A stretch of 64,000 bases of DNA. Source: Yoonia litorea (GTDB lineage: Bacteria; Pseudomonadota; Alphaproteobacteria; Rhodobacterales; Rhodobacteraceae). The translations under genes and the position numbers were made by a program. This document shows positions 17,756-26,364 of this stretch, piece after piece. The notes beneath the pieces were generated by a model, which did not search any database, had not been told where the DNA came from, and saw only the letters and a program-made list of their open reading frames with translations. Every line of letters begins with the position of its first letter. Positions within the stretch are counted from its first letter, which is position 1. Where the stretch lies: the NCBI RefSeq assembly GCF_900114675.1, contig NZ_FOZM01000001.1, forward strand, positions 868,001 through 932,000. The letters run 5' to 3'.

Positions 17756-17824
17756 GTCGGCAAGTCGCCGGCGCGGATGAATGTGGGGTCATCTGGGACA
17801 AAGGCTACAACCTGAGGGAAGCAC

Positions 17825-18481
17825 ATGCAAAACATTACTTTTAACCTGACAGAGCTGCACAAGCACGGAACGGCGTTCTTCGAATACCTCGCACTTCGCA
17901 AGCAATTCTTCGTCGATCAACTGGGCTGGGACATCCCACATGACGAGGATGTCGAGATGGATCAATACGACAACCCTAAGGCGTTTTACTCGCTCGCCGT
18001 CAAAGATGGGAAAGTTGTCGGCGGCATGCGAACGATGGCGACAACCGCGCAGTGGGGTTCGCATACCTACATGCTGCGTGACGCCGTTGATGGAAAGCTG
18101 ATCGGCATCCCGCAAGATATTCTGCCTGAGGCCGAAGTGACACCTTCAGTCTGGGAGGCGACGCGCATCGTAATTGCGGATGAGGTTGGGACCCACAAGG
18201 AACGGTCACAGTGCCTGGGGCTGTTGCTTGATGGTGTGTGCCGTCAGGCAGAAGAGCATGGCGCCACCGAAATCATGGCACTTTGCCCGCCGGTTTTTGC
18301 ACGGACCATGCGCACGATTGGTTATCCGGTCTACCCGATTGGCGAACCATATGTGAATGAGCATGACAACCGGAAGTATGTGGCCATGAAAGGCAAGCTG
18401 GCAGGGATCACTGCCAAGCGGCAGCCCCATGATGTCAATGTGCTGCGTCCTGACTTCTTAGGTCAAACGACAGCCGCATAA
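17825..18481 (+). CDS. Acyl-homoserine lactone synthase (LuxI family)
   Basis: Makes N-acyl-homoserine lactone signal from S-adenosylmethionine and an acyl-ACP. The 218 residues keep the family-invariant set: Arg25, Phe29, Trp35, Glu44, Asp46, Asp49 (EMDQYDN), Arg69, Glu111 and Arg114 (WEATRIVI). The loop after Arg69 reads MATTAQW instead of the usual LxPT. The acyl chain made cannot be predicted. A GAGGGAA site precedes the ATG. Likely activated by the upstream LuxR. Confidence 0.93.
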   Translation: MQNITFNLTELHKHGTAFFEYLALRKQFFVDQLGWDIPHDEDVEMDQYDNPKAFYSLAVKDGKVVGGMRTMATTAQWGSHTYMLRDAVDGKLIGIPQDILPEAEVTPSVWEATRIVIADEVGTHKERSQCLGLLLDGVCRQAEEHGATEIMALCPPVFARTMRTIGYPVYPIGEPYVNEHDNRKYVAMKGKLAGITAKRQPHDVNVLRPDFLGQTTAA

Positions 18482-18501
18482 TGGCTTAGTCAGACTTTAC
18501 C

Positions 18502-18525
18502 GGTCCCGCCTTAGGTGGCGGGACC
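18502..18525. terminator. Stem-loop between luxI and purB
   Basis: Perfect 9 bp stem GGTCCCGCC / GGCGGGACC with a 6-base loop between converging genes. No T run follows on either strand, so it may be a weak terminator or a 3' protecting structure. Confidence 0.5.
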
Positions 18526-18538
18526 GTGCAGAAGGCCG

Positions 18539-19849
18539 TTAGGCCGAGGTGCCAAAGACGCGGGCAAAAATCGTGTCTACATGTTTGGTATGGTAGCCGA
18601 GGTCGAACTTCTCTTCGATCTCTTCGGCAGACAGTGCCGCCAGCACATCGTCATCGCCGAGAAGCTCGGTTTTAAAGTCCTTGCCTTCTTCCCAGACCTT
18701 CATCGCATTACGCTGCACGAGGCGATAGGCGTCCTCGCGGCTGACACCGGCTTGGGTCAGGGCAAGCAAGACGCGCTGAGACATGACCAACCCGCGGAAT
18801 TTATTCATATTGGCCAGCATATTGTCAGGGTAGATCACAAGCTTCTCGATCACACCGGCTAGACGGTTAAGTGCGAAATCCAGCGTAACGGTCGTGTCGG
18901 GGCCGATGGCGCGCTCAACGGATGAATGGCTGATATCACGCTCATGCCAGAGCGTGACGTTCTCCATTGCAGGCACAACGGACATGCGTACCAGACGGGC
19001 AAGGCCGGTGAGGTTCTCTGTCAGGACAGGGTTGCGTTTGTGCGGCATCGCCGAAGACCCCTTCTGCCCCTTTGAGAAGAATTCTTCGGCTTCCAGAACT
19101 TCGGTGCGCTGCATGTGGCGGATTTCGGTTGCGATGTTTTCAATGCTCGATGCGATGACACCAAGCGTGGCGAAGAACATTGCGTGACGGTCGCGCGGGA
19201 TCACTTGTGTGCTGATGGGTTCAGGTTTCAGGCCCAGTTGCGCGCAGACGTGTTCCTCAACAAACGGGTCGATATTGGCGAATGTGCCAACCGCACCGGA
19301 AATCGCGCCGGTTGCGATTTCTTCGCGTGCATTGACAAGACGGGCACGGCCACGATCCATTTCGGCATAAAAGCGGGCAAAGGTCAGACCCATTGTCGTG
19401 GGTTCGGCGTGGATACCGTGGCTGCGTCCGATCCGGACCGTGTCCTTGTGCTCATGGGCGCGGTCTTTTAGCGCCGCCAGCACGCGGTCCATGTCAGCGA
19501 TCAGGATATCGGCGGCACGGACAAGCTGCACGTTGAGTGTCGTGTCCAACACATCTGAAGAGGTCATGCCCTGATGGACAAAACGCGCGTCCTCGGACCC
19601 GATGTGTTCGGCAAGATGTGTCAGAAAGGCAATAACGTCGTGCTTGGTGACAGCCTCGATCTCATCGATCCGCGCCACGTCGAACTCCACATCCTTTGCT
19701 TTCCAGACAGCCTCGGCGTTTTCCTTCGGGATCACACCCAGCTCTGCCTGAGCGTCACAGGCATGCGCCTCGATTTCATACCAAATGCGGAACTTGGTTG
19801 CTGGCTCCCAAATGGCAGTCATTTCCGGGCGGGAATAGCGGGGGATCAT
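18539..19849 (-). CDS. purB: Adenylosuccinate lyase
   Basis: Catalyses two steps of purine synthesis: SAICAR to AICAR and adenylosuccinate to AMP. Length of 436 residues is normal. Family signature GSSAMPHKRNP is intact, with the catalytic-histidine region GRSHGIHAEPTT and the TSSDVLDT substrate loop. The start MIPRYSRPEM is the standard PurB opening. Monocistronic on the minus strand and convergent with luxI. Confidence 0.97.
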   Translation of the reverse strand: MIPRYSRPEMTAIWEPATKFRIWYEIEAHACDAQAELGVIPKENAEAVWKAKDVEFDVARIDEIEAVTKHDVIAFLTHLAEHIGSEDARFVHQGMTSSDVLDTTLNVQLVRAADILIADMDRVLAALKDRAHEHKDTVRIGRSHGIHAEPTTMGLTFARFYAEMDRGRARLVNAREEIATGAISGAVGTFANIDPFVEEHVCAQLGLKPEPISTQVIPRDRHAMFFATLGVIASSIENIATEIRHMQRTEVLEAEEFFSKGQKGSSAMPHKRNPVLTENLTGLARLVRMSVVPAMENVTLWHERDISHSSVERAIGPDTTVTLDFALNRLAGVIEKLVIYPDNMLANMNKFRGLVMSQRVLLALTQAGVSREDAYRLVQRNAMKVWEEGKDFKTELLGDDDVLAALSAEEIEEKFDLGYHTKHVDTIFARVFGTSA

Positions 19850-19934
19850 GGCAAGGCACCTTTTTTCGAGGGTAGGCAGTGGTTTCGCCTCGCGTCATAA
19901 GGGGGCTGGCACAAAGCCTCAAGGGAGAGAACAC

Positions 19935-20264
19935 GTGACCCGCGTCCTGATCGCAGTATTGATGCTTGCAGTCCCAGCACAGGCTGACGGATGGAGGGTC
20001 ATGTCGGGGGCAGAAATCACACGGGCTCTGACTGACCGGACCTTGATTTACAGTGCTGCGACACAACGCTTCTACGCGTCAGGGCGCACGCTTTACGATG
20101 CAGGACGTGAAAGTTGGGGGTACTGGGCGGTACGCGGTGATCAGTACTGCAGCCAGTGGCCACCTTCGGACGGTTGGGACTTCTACGACATGGCGACAGA
20201 CGGGACGCAATTGCGGTTCATCGCTTCTGACGGCAGCACGACTGACGGGGCGTTTGCCGAATGA
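19935..20264 (+). CDS. Small secreted protein of unknown function
   Basis: A 109-residue protein beginning at GTG 19935 behind a strong AAGGGAGAG site. The start gives a short signal peptide (TRVLIAVLMLAVPAQA) and a mature domain rich in Trp, Tyr and Gly (ESWGYWAVRGDQYCSQWPPSDGW). The longer upstream frame would have no signal sequence. It overlaps the next gene by 4 bp, suggesting a two-gene unit. Function not recognised; small secreted domains like this are frequent in Rhodobacterales. Confidence 0.75.
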   Translation: MTRVLIAVLMLAVPAQADGWRVMSGAEITRALTDRTLIYSAATQRFYASGRTLYDAGRESWGYWAVRGDQYCSQWPPSDGWDFYDMATDGTQLRFIASDGSTTDGAFAE

Positions 20265-20677
20265 TGCTAACAGCGGAAGACTTTCTCGGGGACTGGCAGA
20301 TATCGCGCGAGATTTCCGATTTTCGCCTCAAGCAAACAGGGACGCTTGAGGGCAGGGCGCGCTTTGTTCAAGAAAACGGGTGTGTGCATTACGCAGAGGC
20401 CGGCACATTGCGCTTTGCCGGTGGCGCACCATTGACGGCGGAACGTCGCTATCTTTGGACGTTTACAGACGGCGAGGTGCTGGTCGCCTATGATGATGGT
20501 GCCCCGTTTCACAGTTTTGCCATTGCCGAAACGGTGCAAGCAACCCCGCATCTGTGTGGCGAGGATATGTACCACGGGACCTATCTGTTCGGCAGCTTTC
20601 CCGACTGGGAGGTCCTCTGGTCTGTCAAAGGTCCGCGCAAGGATTATCGGTCCGTGACGCGCTATCGCCGCGCTTGA
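20261..20677 (+). CDS. DUF6314-like protein
   Basis: A 138-residue cytoplasmic protein with no signal or membrane segment, opening LTAEDFLGDWQISREISD. The lipocalin-like pattern (FLGDW start, G-x-L-E-G, alternating strands, paired FGSFPDWEVLWSVKGPRKDY near the end) fits the DUF6314 family as I recall it. ATG at 20261 or 20264 overlaps the previous stop. No function is known; coupling to a secreted partner is the only context. Confidence 0.65.
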   Translation: MMLTAEDFLGDWQISREISDFRLKQTGTLEGRARFVQENGCVHYAEAGTLRFAGGAPLTAERRYLWTFTDGEVLVAYDDGAPFHSFAIAETVQATPHLCGEDMYHGTYLFGSFPDWEVLWSVKGPRKDYRSVTRYRRA

Positions 20678-20755
20678 TAGCGCCAACGCGCTTGCGCCGC
20701 GTCGCGGCATCGGGCAGAAAGCTCTCAATGTAGTCGACGAAAAGGGGAGGCATCT

Positions 20756-21355
20756 ATGGCCCTTGCAATGAATGATAAAGTTTTGACTGAGGCCTTTGGC
20801 CCCTCCGAAGGCACCGCGCTGCGCATCAAGCAAGTTGCAATGGTGGCTTTGGGGATCATGGTTCTGGCAATCGCTGCCAAGATCAAAATTCCGATGTGGC
20901 CAGTGCCCATCACGATGGGAACGTTCGCAGTCCTCACAATTGGCGCGGCTTATGGCCCGACACTGGGTCTGACAACTATTCTTGGCTATATGATCATCGG
21001 GGCGCTTGGTTTTGACGTCTTCGCAGGATCATCTGCAGAAGCTTACGGCCTGACCTACATGATGGGTGACACAGGTGGCTATCTGGTGGGGTATGTCCTT
21101 GCAACGCTGGCGCTTGGTTTTCTGGCACGCGCTGGATGGGATCGCTCTATGGGCAAAATGGCGCTGGCGATGCTGGCCGGCAATGCACTGATCTACATCC
21201 CGGGTCTGGCGTGGCTGGGTGTCCTTTACGGATGGGACCAGCCGATTTTGCAGTGGGGTCTGACACCATTCCTCATCGGTGACGCCCTGAAGCTGGGACT
21301 TGCCGCGCTGCTTCTGCCTGCTGTTTGGAAAATGATTGGTGACGCGCGCAAGTAA
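20756..21355 (+). CDS. bioY: Biotin transporter substrate-binding subunit BioY
   Basis: S-component of an ECF-type biotin uptake system. The 199-residue protein has six predicted membrane helices and the BioY marks KIPMWPVPITMGTFAVLTIGAAYG (helix 1-2 loop) and GGYLVGY. AAAAGGGGAGG precedes the ATG. No bioM or bioN is adjacent; solitary BioY proteins are common and may work alone or share an ECF module. No clear BioR site was seen upstream. A strong terminator follows. Confidence 0.92.
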   Translation: MALAMNDKVLTEAFGPSEGTALRIKQVAMVALGIMVLAIAAKIKIPMWPVPITMGTFAVLTIGAAYGPTLGLTTILGYMIIGALGFDVFAGSSAEAYGLTYMMGDTGGYLVGYVLATLALGFLARAGWDRSMGKMALAMLAGNALIYIPGLAWLGVLYGWDQPILQWGLTPFLIGDALKLGLAALLLPAVWKMIGDARK

Positions 21356-21378
21356 GCGCTGAACACCTTGAAAAGAAA

Positions 21379-21409
21379 AAAGGCGCTGCAATCCGCAGCG
21401 CCTTTTTTT
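21379..21409. terminator. Bidirectional terminator after bioY
   Basis: AAAGGCGCTGC / GCAGCGCC stem with a 5-base loop, T7 on the plus side and an A run on the other, serving bioY and the converging DUF1328 gene. Confidence 0.92.
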
Positions 21410-21415
21410 ATTGCG

Positions 21416-21583
21416 TTACTTCGCGCTTCGTGCGCCGCGTGCGATCAACGAGATCACGAACAGGACGAGGAATACGAAGAACAGAATTTGCGCGATACCA
21501 GCAGATGCGCCAGCGATGCCGCCAAAGCCCAGGACTGCTGCGATAAGTGCGATTACGAGGAAGGTGATTGCCCAACCCAACAT
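21416..21583 (-). CDS. DUF1328 (YtjA-like) small membrane protein
   Basis: A 55-residue two-helix membrane protein, opening [20 protein letters not shown] with the [19 protein letters not shown] turn and second helix, ending ARGARSAK. This is the DUF1328/YtjA pattern; members are often stress-induced but no biochemical role is settled. AAAGGAG lies 6 bases before the ATG. It shares the bioY terminator and is not part of a visible operon. Confidence 0.92.
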   Translation of the reverse strand: MLGWAITFLVIALIAAVLGFGGIAGASAGIAQILFFVFLVLFVISLIARGARSAK

Positions 21584-21660
21584 AGTAAACTCCTTTCATT
21601 AAGGCGACGCTTGGCGCCGCGATCTGAAGGAGTAACGTATAGTTGGGGAAAATGGTTCCG

Positions 21661-22875
21661 CTAACGGTCCGAGGCCAGCACAGTCGCAACCGTCGAAGAC
21701 CTCTCTAACGTCTTGTGAACAGGGCATTTATCCGCGATTTCGAGAAGCCGTTCACGTTGTTCATCTGACAGGCCACCTTGCAGGTGAATCGTCCTTTCGA
21801 AGTGGTCAACCTTCGCACCGGGATCGCCTGCATCAGCGGCATGTTCTTTGGCGTGCGTGATGTCCACGCTCACCCCCGACAGGGGCCAGCCTTTACGGCG
21901 TGCATACATTCTGATGGTCATTGATGTGCACGCCCCAAGTCCAGCAGCGACGAAACCATAAGGGGTCAGCCCCTTGTTGGTGCCTCCGAACTTCGCGGGC
22001 TCATCTGCCAATACGTGATGAGGACCAGACTGCACATCTTGCAGAAATCCATTCTCGTCCGCCTCTGTCACACGCAAGACGCCTTCGGGAACTTCTGTGG
22101 TTTTCTCGGGGTCTGGCAAACTCAGATACCGTTTCGACCAGGCCGCGATGACGTCGGCTGCATACTCCGCATCTGCCGGATTGGTGATCAGGTGATCCGC
22201 GTCATCCAGTGTCACAAAGCTCTTGGGATGTTTGGCGGCAAGAAAGATATCTGACGCGTTCTCAATACCCACAGTCGCGTCGCGCGGTGCGTGCAGGACC
22301 AGAAGTGCGGCACGCAGATTGGCAACGGCCTCTTTGAGCGATGCGTTGCTGACATCCTCAACAAAGCCTTTCCCGATCCGGAATGGCCGCCCACCCAATG
22401 TGACTTCAGCAACGCCTTGATCCACGATTTCAGGGATTGCCGTGGCAAAGTTGTGGGTCACGTGGCTGGGATCAAAGGGTGCGCCGATGGTCACAACGGC
22501 CTTGATGCTTTCAATCTGGCTTGCGGCTTTCAAGACCGCGGCCCCACCAAGCGAATGGCCGATCATCAAGGCAGGGCCCATCCCGCGCGACGTGAGTGCC
22601 TGTGCTGCATGCACAAGATCGGTCACGTTTGACGTAAAGCTAGTGTTCTCAAACTCACCTTCTGAGTGCCCCAGACCAGTGAAATCAAACCGAAGCACAG
22701 CGATGCCCATCGCCGCCAGTCTCGCCGCAATCCGCCGCGCCGCCGTCAGATCCTTTGAGCATGTAAAGCAATGCGCAAAAAGCGCCGTCGCCAGATGCGG
22801 ACCATTCGGCATATCGAGGCGAGCCGCCAGTTGGTCTCCCGCGTGGCCGGTGAATGTAAGCTTTTCGGTCGGCAT
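21661..22875 (-). CDS. Alpha/beta hydrolase-OsmC fusion protein
   Basis: A 404-residue two-domain protein. Residues 1-250 form an alpha/beta hydrolase with nucleophile elbow GHSLGG (Ser), an acid near LHAPRDATVGIENA and His in DDADHLI. Residues 265-404 are an OsmC/Ohr-like domain with the first active cysteine in GLGACTSMTIRMYA and the second in DKCPVHKTLE, the pair used to reduce organic hydroperoxides. The fusion is a known family; hydrolase substrate is unknown. The ATG at 22875 was chosen by homology-like opening MPTEKLTFTGHAGDQLAARL. Monocistronic. Confidence 0.9.
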   Translation of the reverse strand: MPTEKLTFTGHAGDQLAARLDMPNGPHLATALFAHCFTCSKDLTAARRIAARLAAMGIAVLRFDFTGLGHSEGEFENTSFTSNVTDLVHAAQALTSRGMGPALMIGHSLGGAAVLKAASQIESIKAVVTIGAPFDPSHVTHNFATAIPEIVDQGVAEVTLGGRPFRIGKGFVEDVSNASLKEAVANLRAALLVLHAPRDATVGIENASDIFLAAKHPKSFVTLDDADHLITNPADAEYAADVIAAWSKRYLSLPDPEKTTEVPEGVLRVTEADENGFLQDVQSGPHHVLADEPAKFGGTNKGLTPYGFVAAGLGACTSMTIRMYARRKGWPLSGVSVDITHAKEHAADAGDPGAKVDHFERTIHLQGGLSDEQRERLLEIADKCPVHKTLERSSTVATVLASDR

Positions 22876-23068
22876 GGCGTGACCTTTCTGTGTTGTCTTG
22901 CGTGGTACTGGCCAAGACATGGGCCGCTGCCGGACGTCACACAATGTTTAATGCAGGCAGTCGCGGCAAGGTGAGAGATGTTACCACACGGCGAACTCCT
23001 CAGATCCTGCGCTTGATGAGAGCCAATCGTGCGAGCTTCGGGGACGGTCTGACCCCAAGCGAAACTGT

Positions 23069-24409
23069 TCATTCACCCATTAGCGCAGGATCAAACGGGT
23101 ATTTCGTCAGGTTCTCAAATCCATCTTCGGTGATCAGGACCTGATCCTCCAGCTTGATAGAAAAGTCGCCGTCCTCGGGGCTGATAAGCGCCTCAACGCA
23201 TAAGGTCATGCCGGCCTGTAACTCATAATCGAACGCGCCTTCGACCATCTGGTCAGGATAGGCGACAAGGGGCCATTCATCACACAGCCCCACGCCGTGC
23301 ATGAGACAACCATACTTCAGTTTCTGATATTTTTCGGGGAGGACATGCGTGTTGCGGCTCAGATCCTGGATATTCACACCGGTTTTGAGCATCTCCATGT
23401 TGGTCTGGATATGGTCTACGCCGATCTGCATCGCTTCGATCATGTCAGGCCGTGGCTTGCGGTCCCCGACCCACCATGTGCGGCTGATATCGACGCAGAT
23501 GCCATAGGCACCGATCAGATCGGTGTCGAAGGCCACGATTTCGTTGTTTTGGACAATCCGCCCGCCGCATTCCTGAAACCACGGGTTTGTGCGCGGGCCA
23601 GAGGTCAGAAGGCGCGTTTCGATCCATTCGCCGCCGCGCTTGATGTTTTCGGCATGCAACACGGCCCATATGTCATCCTCTGACATATTGCCCTGTGGCA
23701 CCCCTGTGCGGGCCGCTTTCTCCATCTCGTAGCAGGCAACCTCACAAGCGTGGCTTGCACAGCGCATGGCAAGAATTTCATCCGGACCTTTGATGCTGCG
23801 TGCCTTCTCCGTCAATTCTTCGCCAGGAAAAACCTCAAAACCGATTGCCTCAAGCGCGCGCAGTCCGTGAAGCATCGGTTTGTCCACGCCAAGACGCATA
23901 TTGCCACCACCGTGCTCTGCGATTAGATCGCGGACCTCAGCTGCAAAGGTTCTTGCTGCAGCATTCAACCCATCGCCACGGTCAAAGTAAAAGAGATCAG
24001 CCCCGGACCGCTGTTCGACGACAAGCGGGTTGAACTTTGATAGGAACATCGCGTTTTTGTAGTCCCAGACAACCATATAGCCATCCGCACAGACCAGACA
24101 GGCGCGGAAGGGGTTATGGGTGTTCCACAACTGCATGTTGGTGCTGTCGGTGGCATAGCGGATGTTGAGCGGGTCAAACATCAGAATGCCGCCATAGTCT
24201 CGCGTGTTGACAGCATCACGCAGACGCGCAAGGCGGTATGCGCGCATGGACGGTAAATGCGGCAAGGTCAGTCCGGCGGCCTGCCACTCCGAAAAGGCAA
24301 GTTGCGTCGGGCCGATCTCAACCCTGTCCTGATTGTTTGGTGTCCCGTCGGCAAGCAAGTCACCACGGCTGGGGTCTATCTTGCGGGTGTCGCGGTAGTG
24401 GGTATTCAT
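23069..24409 (-). CDS. dddP: DMSP lyase DddP
   Basis: M24-family (creatinase fold) metalloenzyme that cleaves dimethylsulfoniopropionate to dimethyl sulfide and acrylate. The 446-residue length equals characterised DddP proteins. Metal and active-site residues known from the family sit at matching positions: Asp295, Asp297 (FDTDLIG), Asp307 (CVDISRTWW), His371 (LMHGVGLCDEWP), Asp377, Glu406 and Glu421. The block NIRYATDSTNMQLWNTHNPFRAC is characteristic of DddP rather than Xaa-Pro peptidases. No acrylate or DMSP transport gene is adjacent; two sulfotransferase genes lie upstream on the same strand. Confidence 0.93.
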   Translation of the reverse strand: MNTHYRDTRKIDPSRGDLLADGTPNNQDRVEIGPTQLAFSEWQAAGLTLPHLPSMRAYRLARLRDAVNTRDYGGILMFDPLNIRYATDSTNMQLWNTHNPFRACLVCADGYMVVWDYKNAMFLSKFNPLVVEQRSGADLFYFDRGDGLNAAARTFAAEVRDLIAEHGGGNMRLGVDKPMLHGLRALEAIGFEVFPGEELTEKARSIKGPDEILAMRCASHACEVACYEMEKAARTGVPQGNMSEDDIWAVLHAENIKRGGEWIETRLLTSGPRTNPWFQECGGRIVQNNEIVAFDTDLIGAYGICVDISRTWWVGDRKPRPDMIEAMQIGVDHIQTNMEMLKTGVNIQDLSRNTHVLPEKYQKLKYGCLMHGVGLCDEWPLVAYPDQMVEGAFDYELQAGMTLCVEALISPEDGDFSIKLEDQVLITEDGFENLTKYPFDPALMGE

Positions 24410-24590
24410 GCTGCGCGCCTCCGGTCGCCTGAAGAAAGTATGGAAGCGTCGAAGGTGTGGAATATTGTCCGGAATCGACATGCAAGGCGCAGAATATGGC
24501 GGAAACGTTCCGGTATTTGGGAAGAGCCGCATCGCTTGCGGGACTTGCTTGGCTTTGAAAGTGAAGGGGCAGAACGGATCGGTTGCCTGA

Positions 24591-25265
24591 TTATGACCCG
24601 TAGCCGAAACGTGTCATGTCCTGAGCATAGGCGCGACCGATAAAATCCAACTCTTCGGTCGTGAGCGTGATTTCAAAATCTCTGGCCTTGTTCACACGCG
24701 GAAAACGGGTCGCGTCTATCCCGTATCGTTCGGCAAGACTTGCGGTGAAACCGTCTTCAAGTTTGAAAATATGGGTGTCCGGACCGACAAAGTCGGATTG
24801 GGGTGCAAAGTGACCATCAAAGTGCCTGCGTCGTGCGTGGACACCACGTTTGAGCAGAGCAAGCGTGTTTGCGCGAAAAACCTCGAATTCAATTTTGCCA
24901 CGGGTGCGCCCGAAATACTGGTACCTCAGCGCGGACAAATAGCGCGTTCTTGGGTTTCGGACGATTGCAAAACTTTCCTCAAACGGACCCCAGTGCTGCC
25001 AGACGGAATAGGGCGCATGTTGGATTGAGCGACGCCCCAGTTTTGACGCATCACCGATGATCTGGAATTCGGAGATCGAAAATCGCTTGAAAACCTTCGG
25101 CCCGAGACCTGCTTTTGGCATCAGCCTAACGTTTTGAATTTGCCAGTCTGCATCCAGAAACGCGATGTAAAGGCTTGAACCGGCGCTTTTGGGGATGTGC
25201 GCGAAATAGATGCGTCGCTTGCGCAATTTGCCGTCCAGAACTTCGTTTCGTGTGAGAATAGCCAT
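24591..25265 (-). CDS. Sulfotransferase family protein, copy 1
   Basis: A 224-residue PAPS-dependent sulfotransferase-like protein. The 5'-phosphosulfate loop is AHIPKSAGSSLY (residues about 22-33) and the 3'-phosphate site is FAIVRNPRTRYLSALRYQYFG. The start MAILTRNEVLDGKLRKRR was chosen because copy 2 begins MAILTKAYVKDGAIAHRR; the longer frame is unmatched. Acceptor unknown; relatives sulfate surface polysaccharides. 189 bp downstream of its paralogue. Confidence 0.82.
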   Translation of the reverse strand: MAILTRNEVLDGKLRKRRIYFAHIPKSAGSSLYIAFLDADWQIQNVRLMPKAGLGPKVFKRFSISEFQIIGDASKLGRRSIQHAPYSVWQHWGPFEESFAIVRNPRTRYLSALRYQYFGRTRGKIEFEVFRANTLALLKRGVHARRRHFDGHFAPQSDFVGPDTHIFKLEDGFTASLAERYGIDATRFPRVNKARDFEITLTTEELDFIGRAYAQDMTRFGYGS

Positions 25266-25454
25266 GTGCGCTTGCTTGGGGTCCCGGGACGGTGGCGGTG
25301 TAAAGGGCTTGGATTTTCGACGTCCTACCTGATTGCGGTTCAACTACGATGGCTTATTGCAAAAGGAAAGCGCGGCGAGCCTGCAAGGCGGTTTCACTCT
25401 TGAATCTCTCAATCTTGCCACCCCTTAAGGTGCTACTGACATCTGGTGTTTCAT

Positions 25455-26141
25455 CTACTCGGGCGGCGTATACCCGAATGTCTCGAAATCTTCGGCATAA
25501 ACTGCACGGATCAGATCCAATTCTTCTTGCGTCAGCGTAATTGCCTCCGGAGGAGCCTCATTGACCGATGGAAACGTCCCATCGGCAAATCCGAAATCAT
25601 CCGAAATCTGCTGGGCAAAATCCTCTTCAAAGCGGTAGAGATTCGTTTCGGGGCCGACAAACTGAACCTGCGGCGCAAAATGCCCGTCGAAACGCCGCTT
25701 GCGCGACCATGACCCGCGTCGGACTGCGTTGATGACGCGCCGTCTTGAATCGTCAAGGTCAGCGCCCCCGGTATTGCCGTGGCGATGATGATATTTCAAC
25801 GCTGAGACGTATCGGTCGACCGGATGGCGCACAATTGCAAAGCTTTGCTCAAATGGTCCCCACTGATGCCAGATATCGTATGGCGCGTGCTGAATGCTGC
25901 GCACCATGCGGCGCAAGTTGCCGGTCGTGCCGTATTGCTGGAATTTCTTGATTCCGAATTCGTTGATCACGGCACGGTCGCCTTCGGCCTGGTTGCCTAA
26001 ACGGACGTTCTCGATCATCCAGCCGTCGCGCAGGAAGGCCAGATAGAGGCTGGACCCGGCAGTTTTGGGGATATGCGCAAAGTAGAGGCGTCGATGCGCA
26101 ATCGCGCCGTCTTTCACATAGGCCTTGGTCAGGATTGCCAC
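25455..26141 (-). CDS. Sulfotransferase family protein, copy 2
   Basis: A 228-residue paralogue of the next gene downstream, alike along its whole length (HIPKTAGSSLYLAFL; SIQHAPYDIWHQWGPFEQSFAIVRHP; ending EDFETFGYTPPE versus QDMTRFGYGS). PAPS-binding Lys and Ser are kept. It probably uses PAPS from sulfate assimilation to modify a glycan or lipid; no glycosyltransferase is nearby. The arrangement shows tandem duplication followed by clear divergence. Confidence 0.82.
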   Translation of the reverse strand: MAILTKAYVKDGAIAHRRLYFAHIPKTAGSSLYLAFLRDGWMIENVRLGNQAEGDRAVINEFGIKKFQQYGTTGNLRRMVRSIQHAPYDIWHQWGPFEQSFAIVRHPVDRYVSALKYHHRHGNTGGADLDDSRRRVINAVRRGSWSRKRRFDGHFAPQVQFVGPETNLYRFEEDFAQQISDDFGFADGTFPSVNEAPPEAITLTQEELDLIRAVYAEDFETFGYTPPE

Positions 26142-26310
26142 GTTTACCGCTCACTTGTGGTTTGCGCACAGGAGTAGCCACAGGGCTTGCGGAAAACAAC
26201 CGGTTGTCGCGCGTTTAGGCTTCTTGGCTGTCGAGCGTCGCGCGTTCATCAAATCGTTTCCAGCGAGCATCACGACTTGGCCGTCTGTTAAAGATGATCT
26301 GCTCCACAAG

Positions 26311-26341
26311 AAAAGCCCTGCAGGATCTCTCCTGCAGGGCT
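26311..26341 (-). terminator. Terminator downstream of glnA
   Basis: 11 bp stem AGCCCTGCAGG / CCTGCAGGGCT with a 6-base loop, followed on the minus strand by TTTTC. Placed 24 bp after the glnA stop. Confidence 0.9.
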
Positions 26342-26364
26342 CTCTATCACATCACTGCGCGGAA

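Noticed and set aside
20678-20755. BioR operator upstream of bioY
   Set aside because: No TTATNNATAA-like palindrome in the short upstream region.
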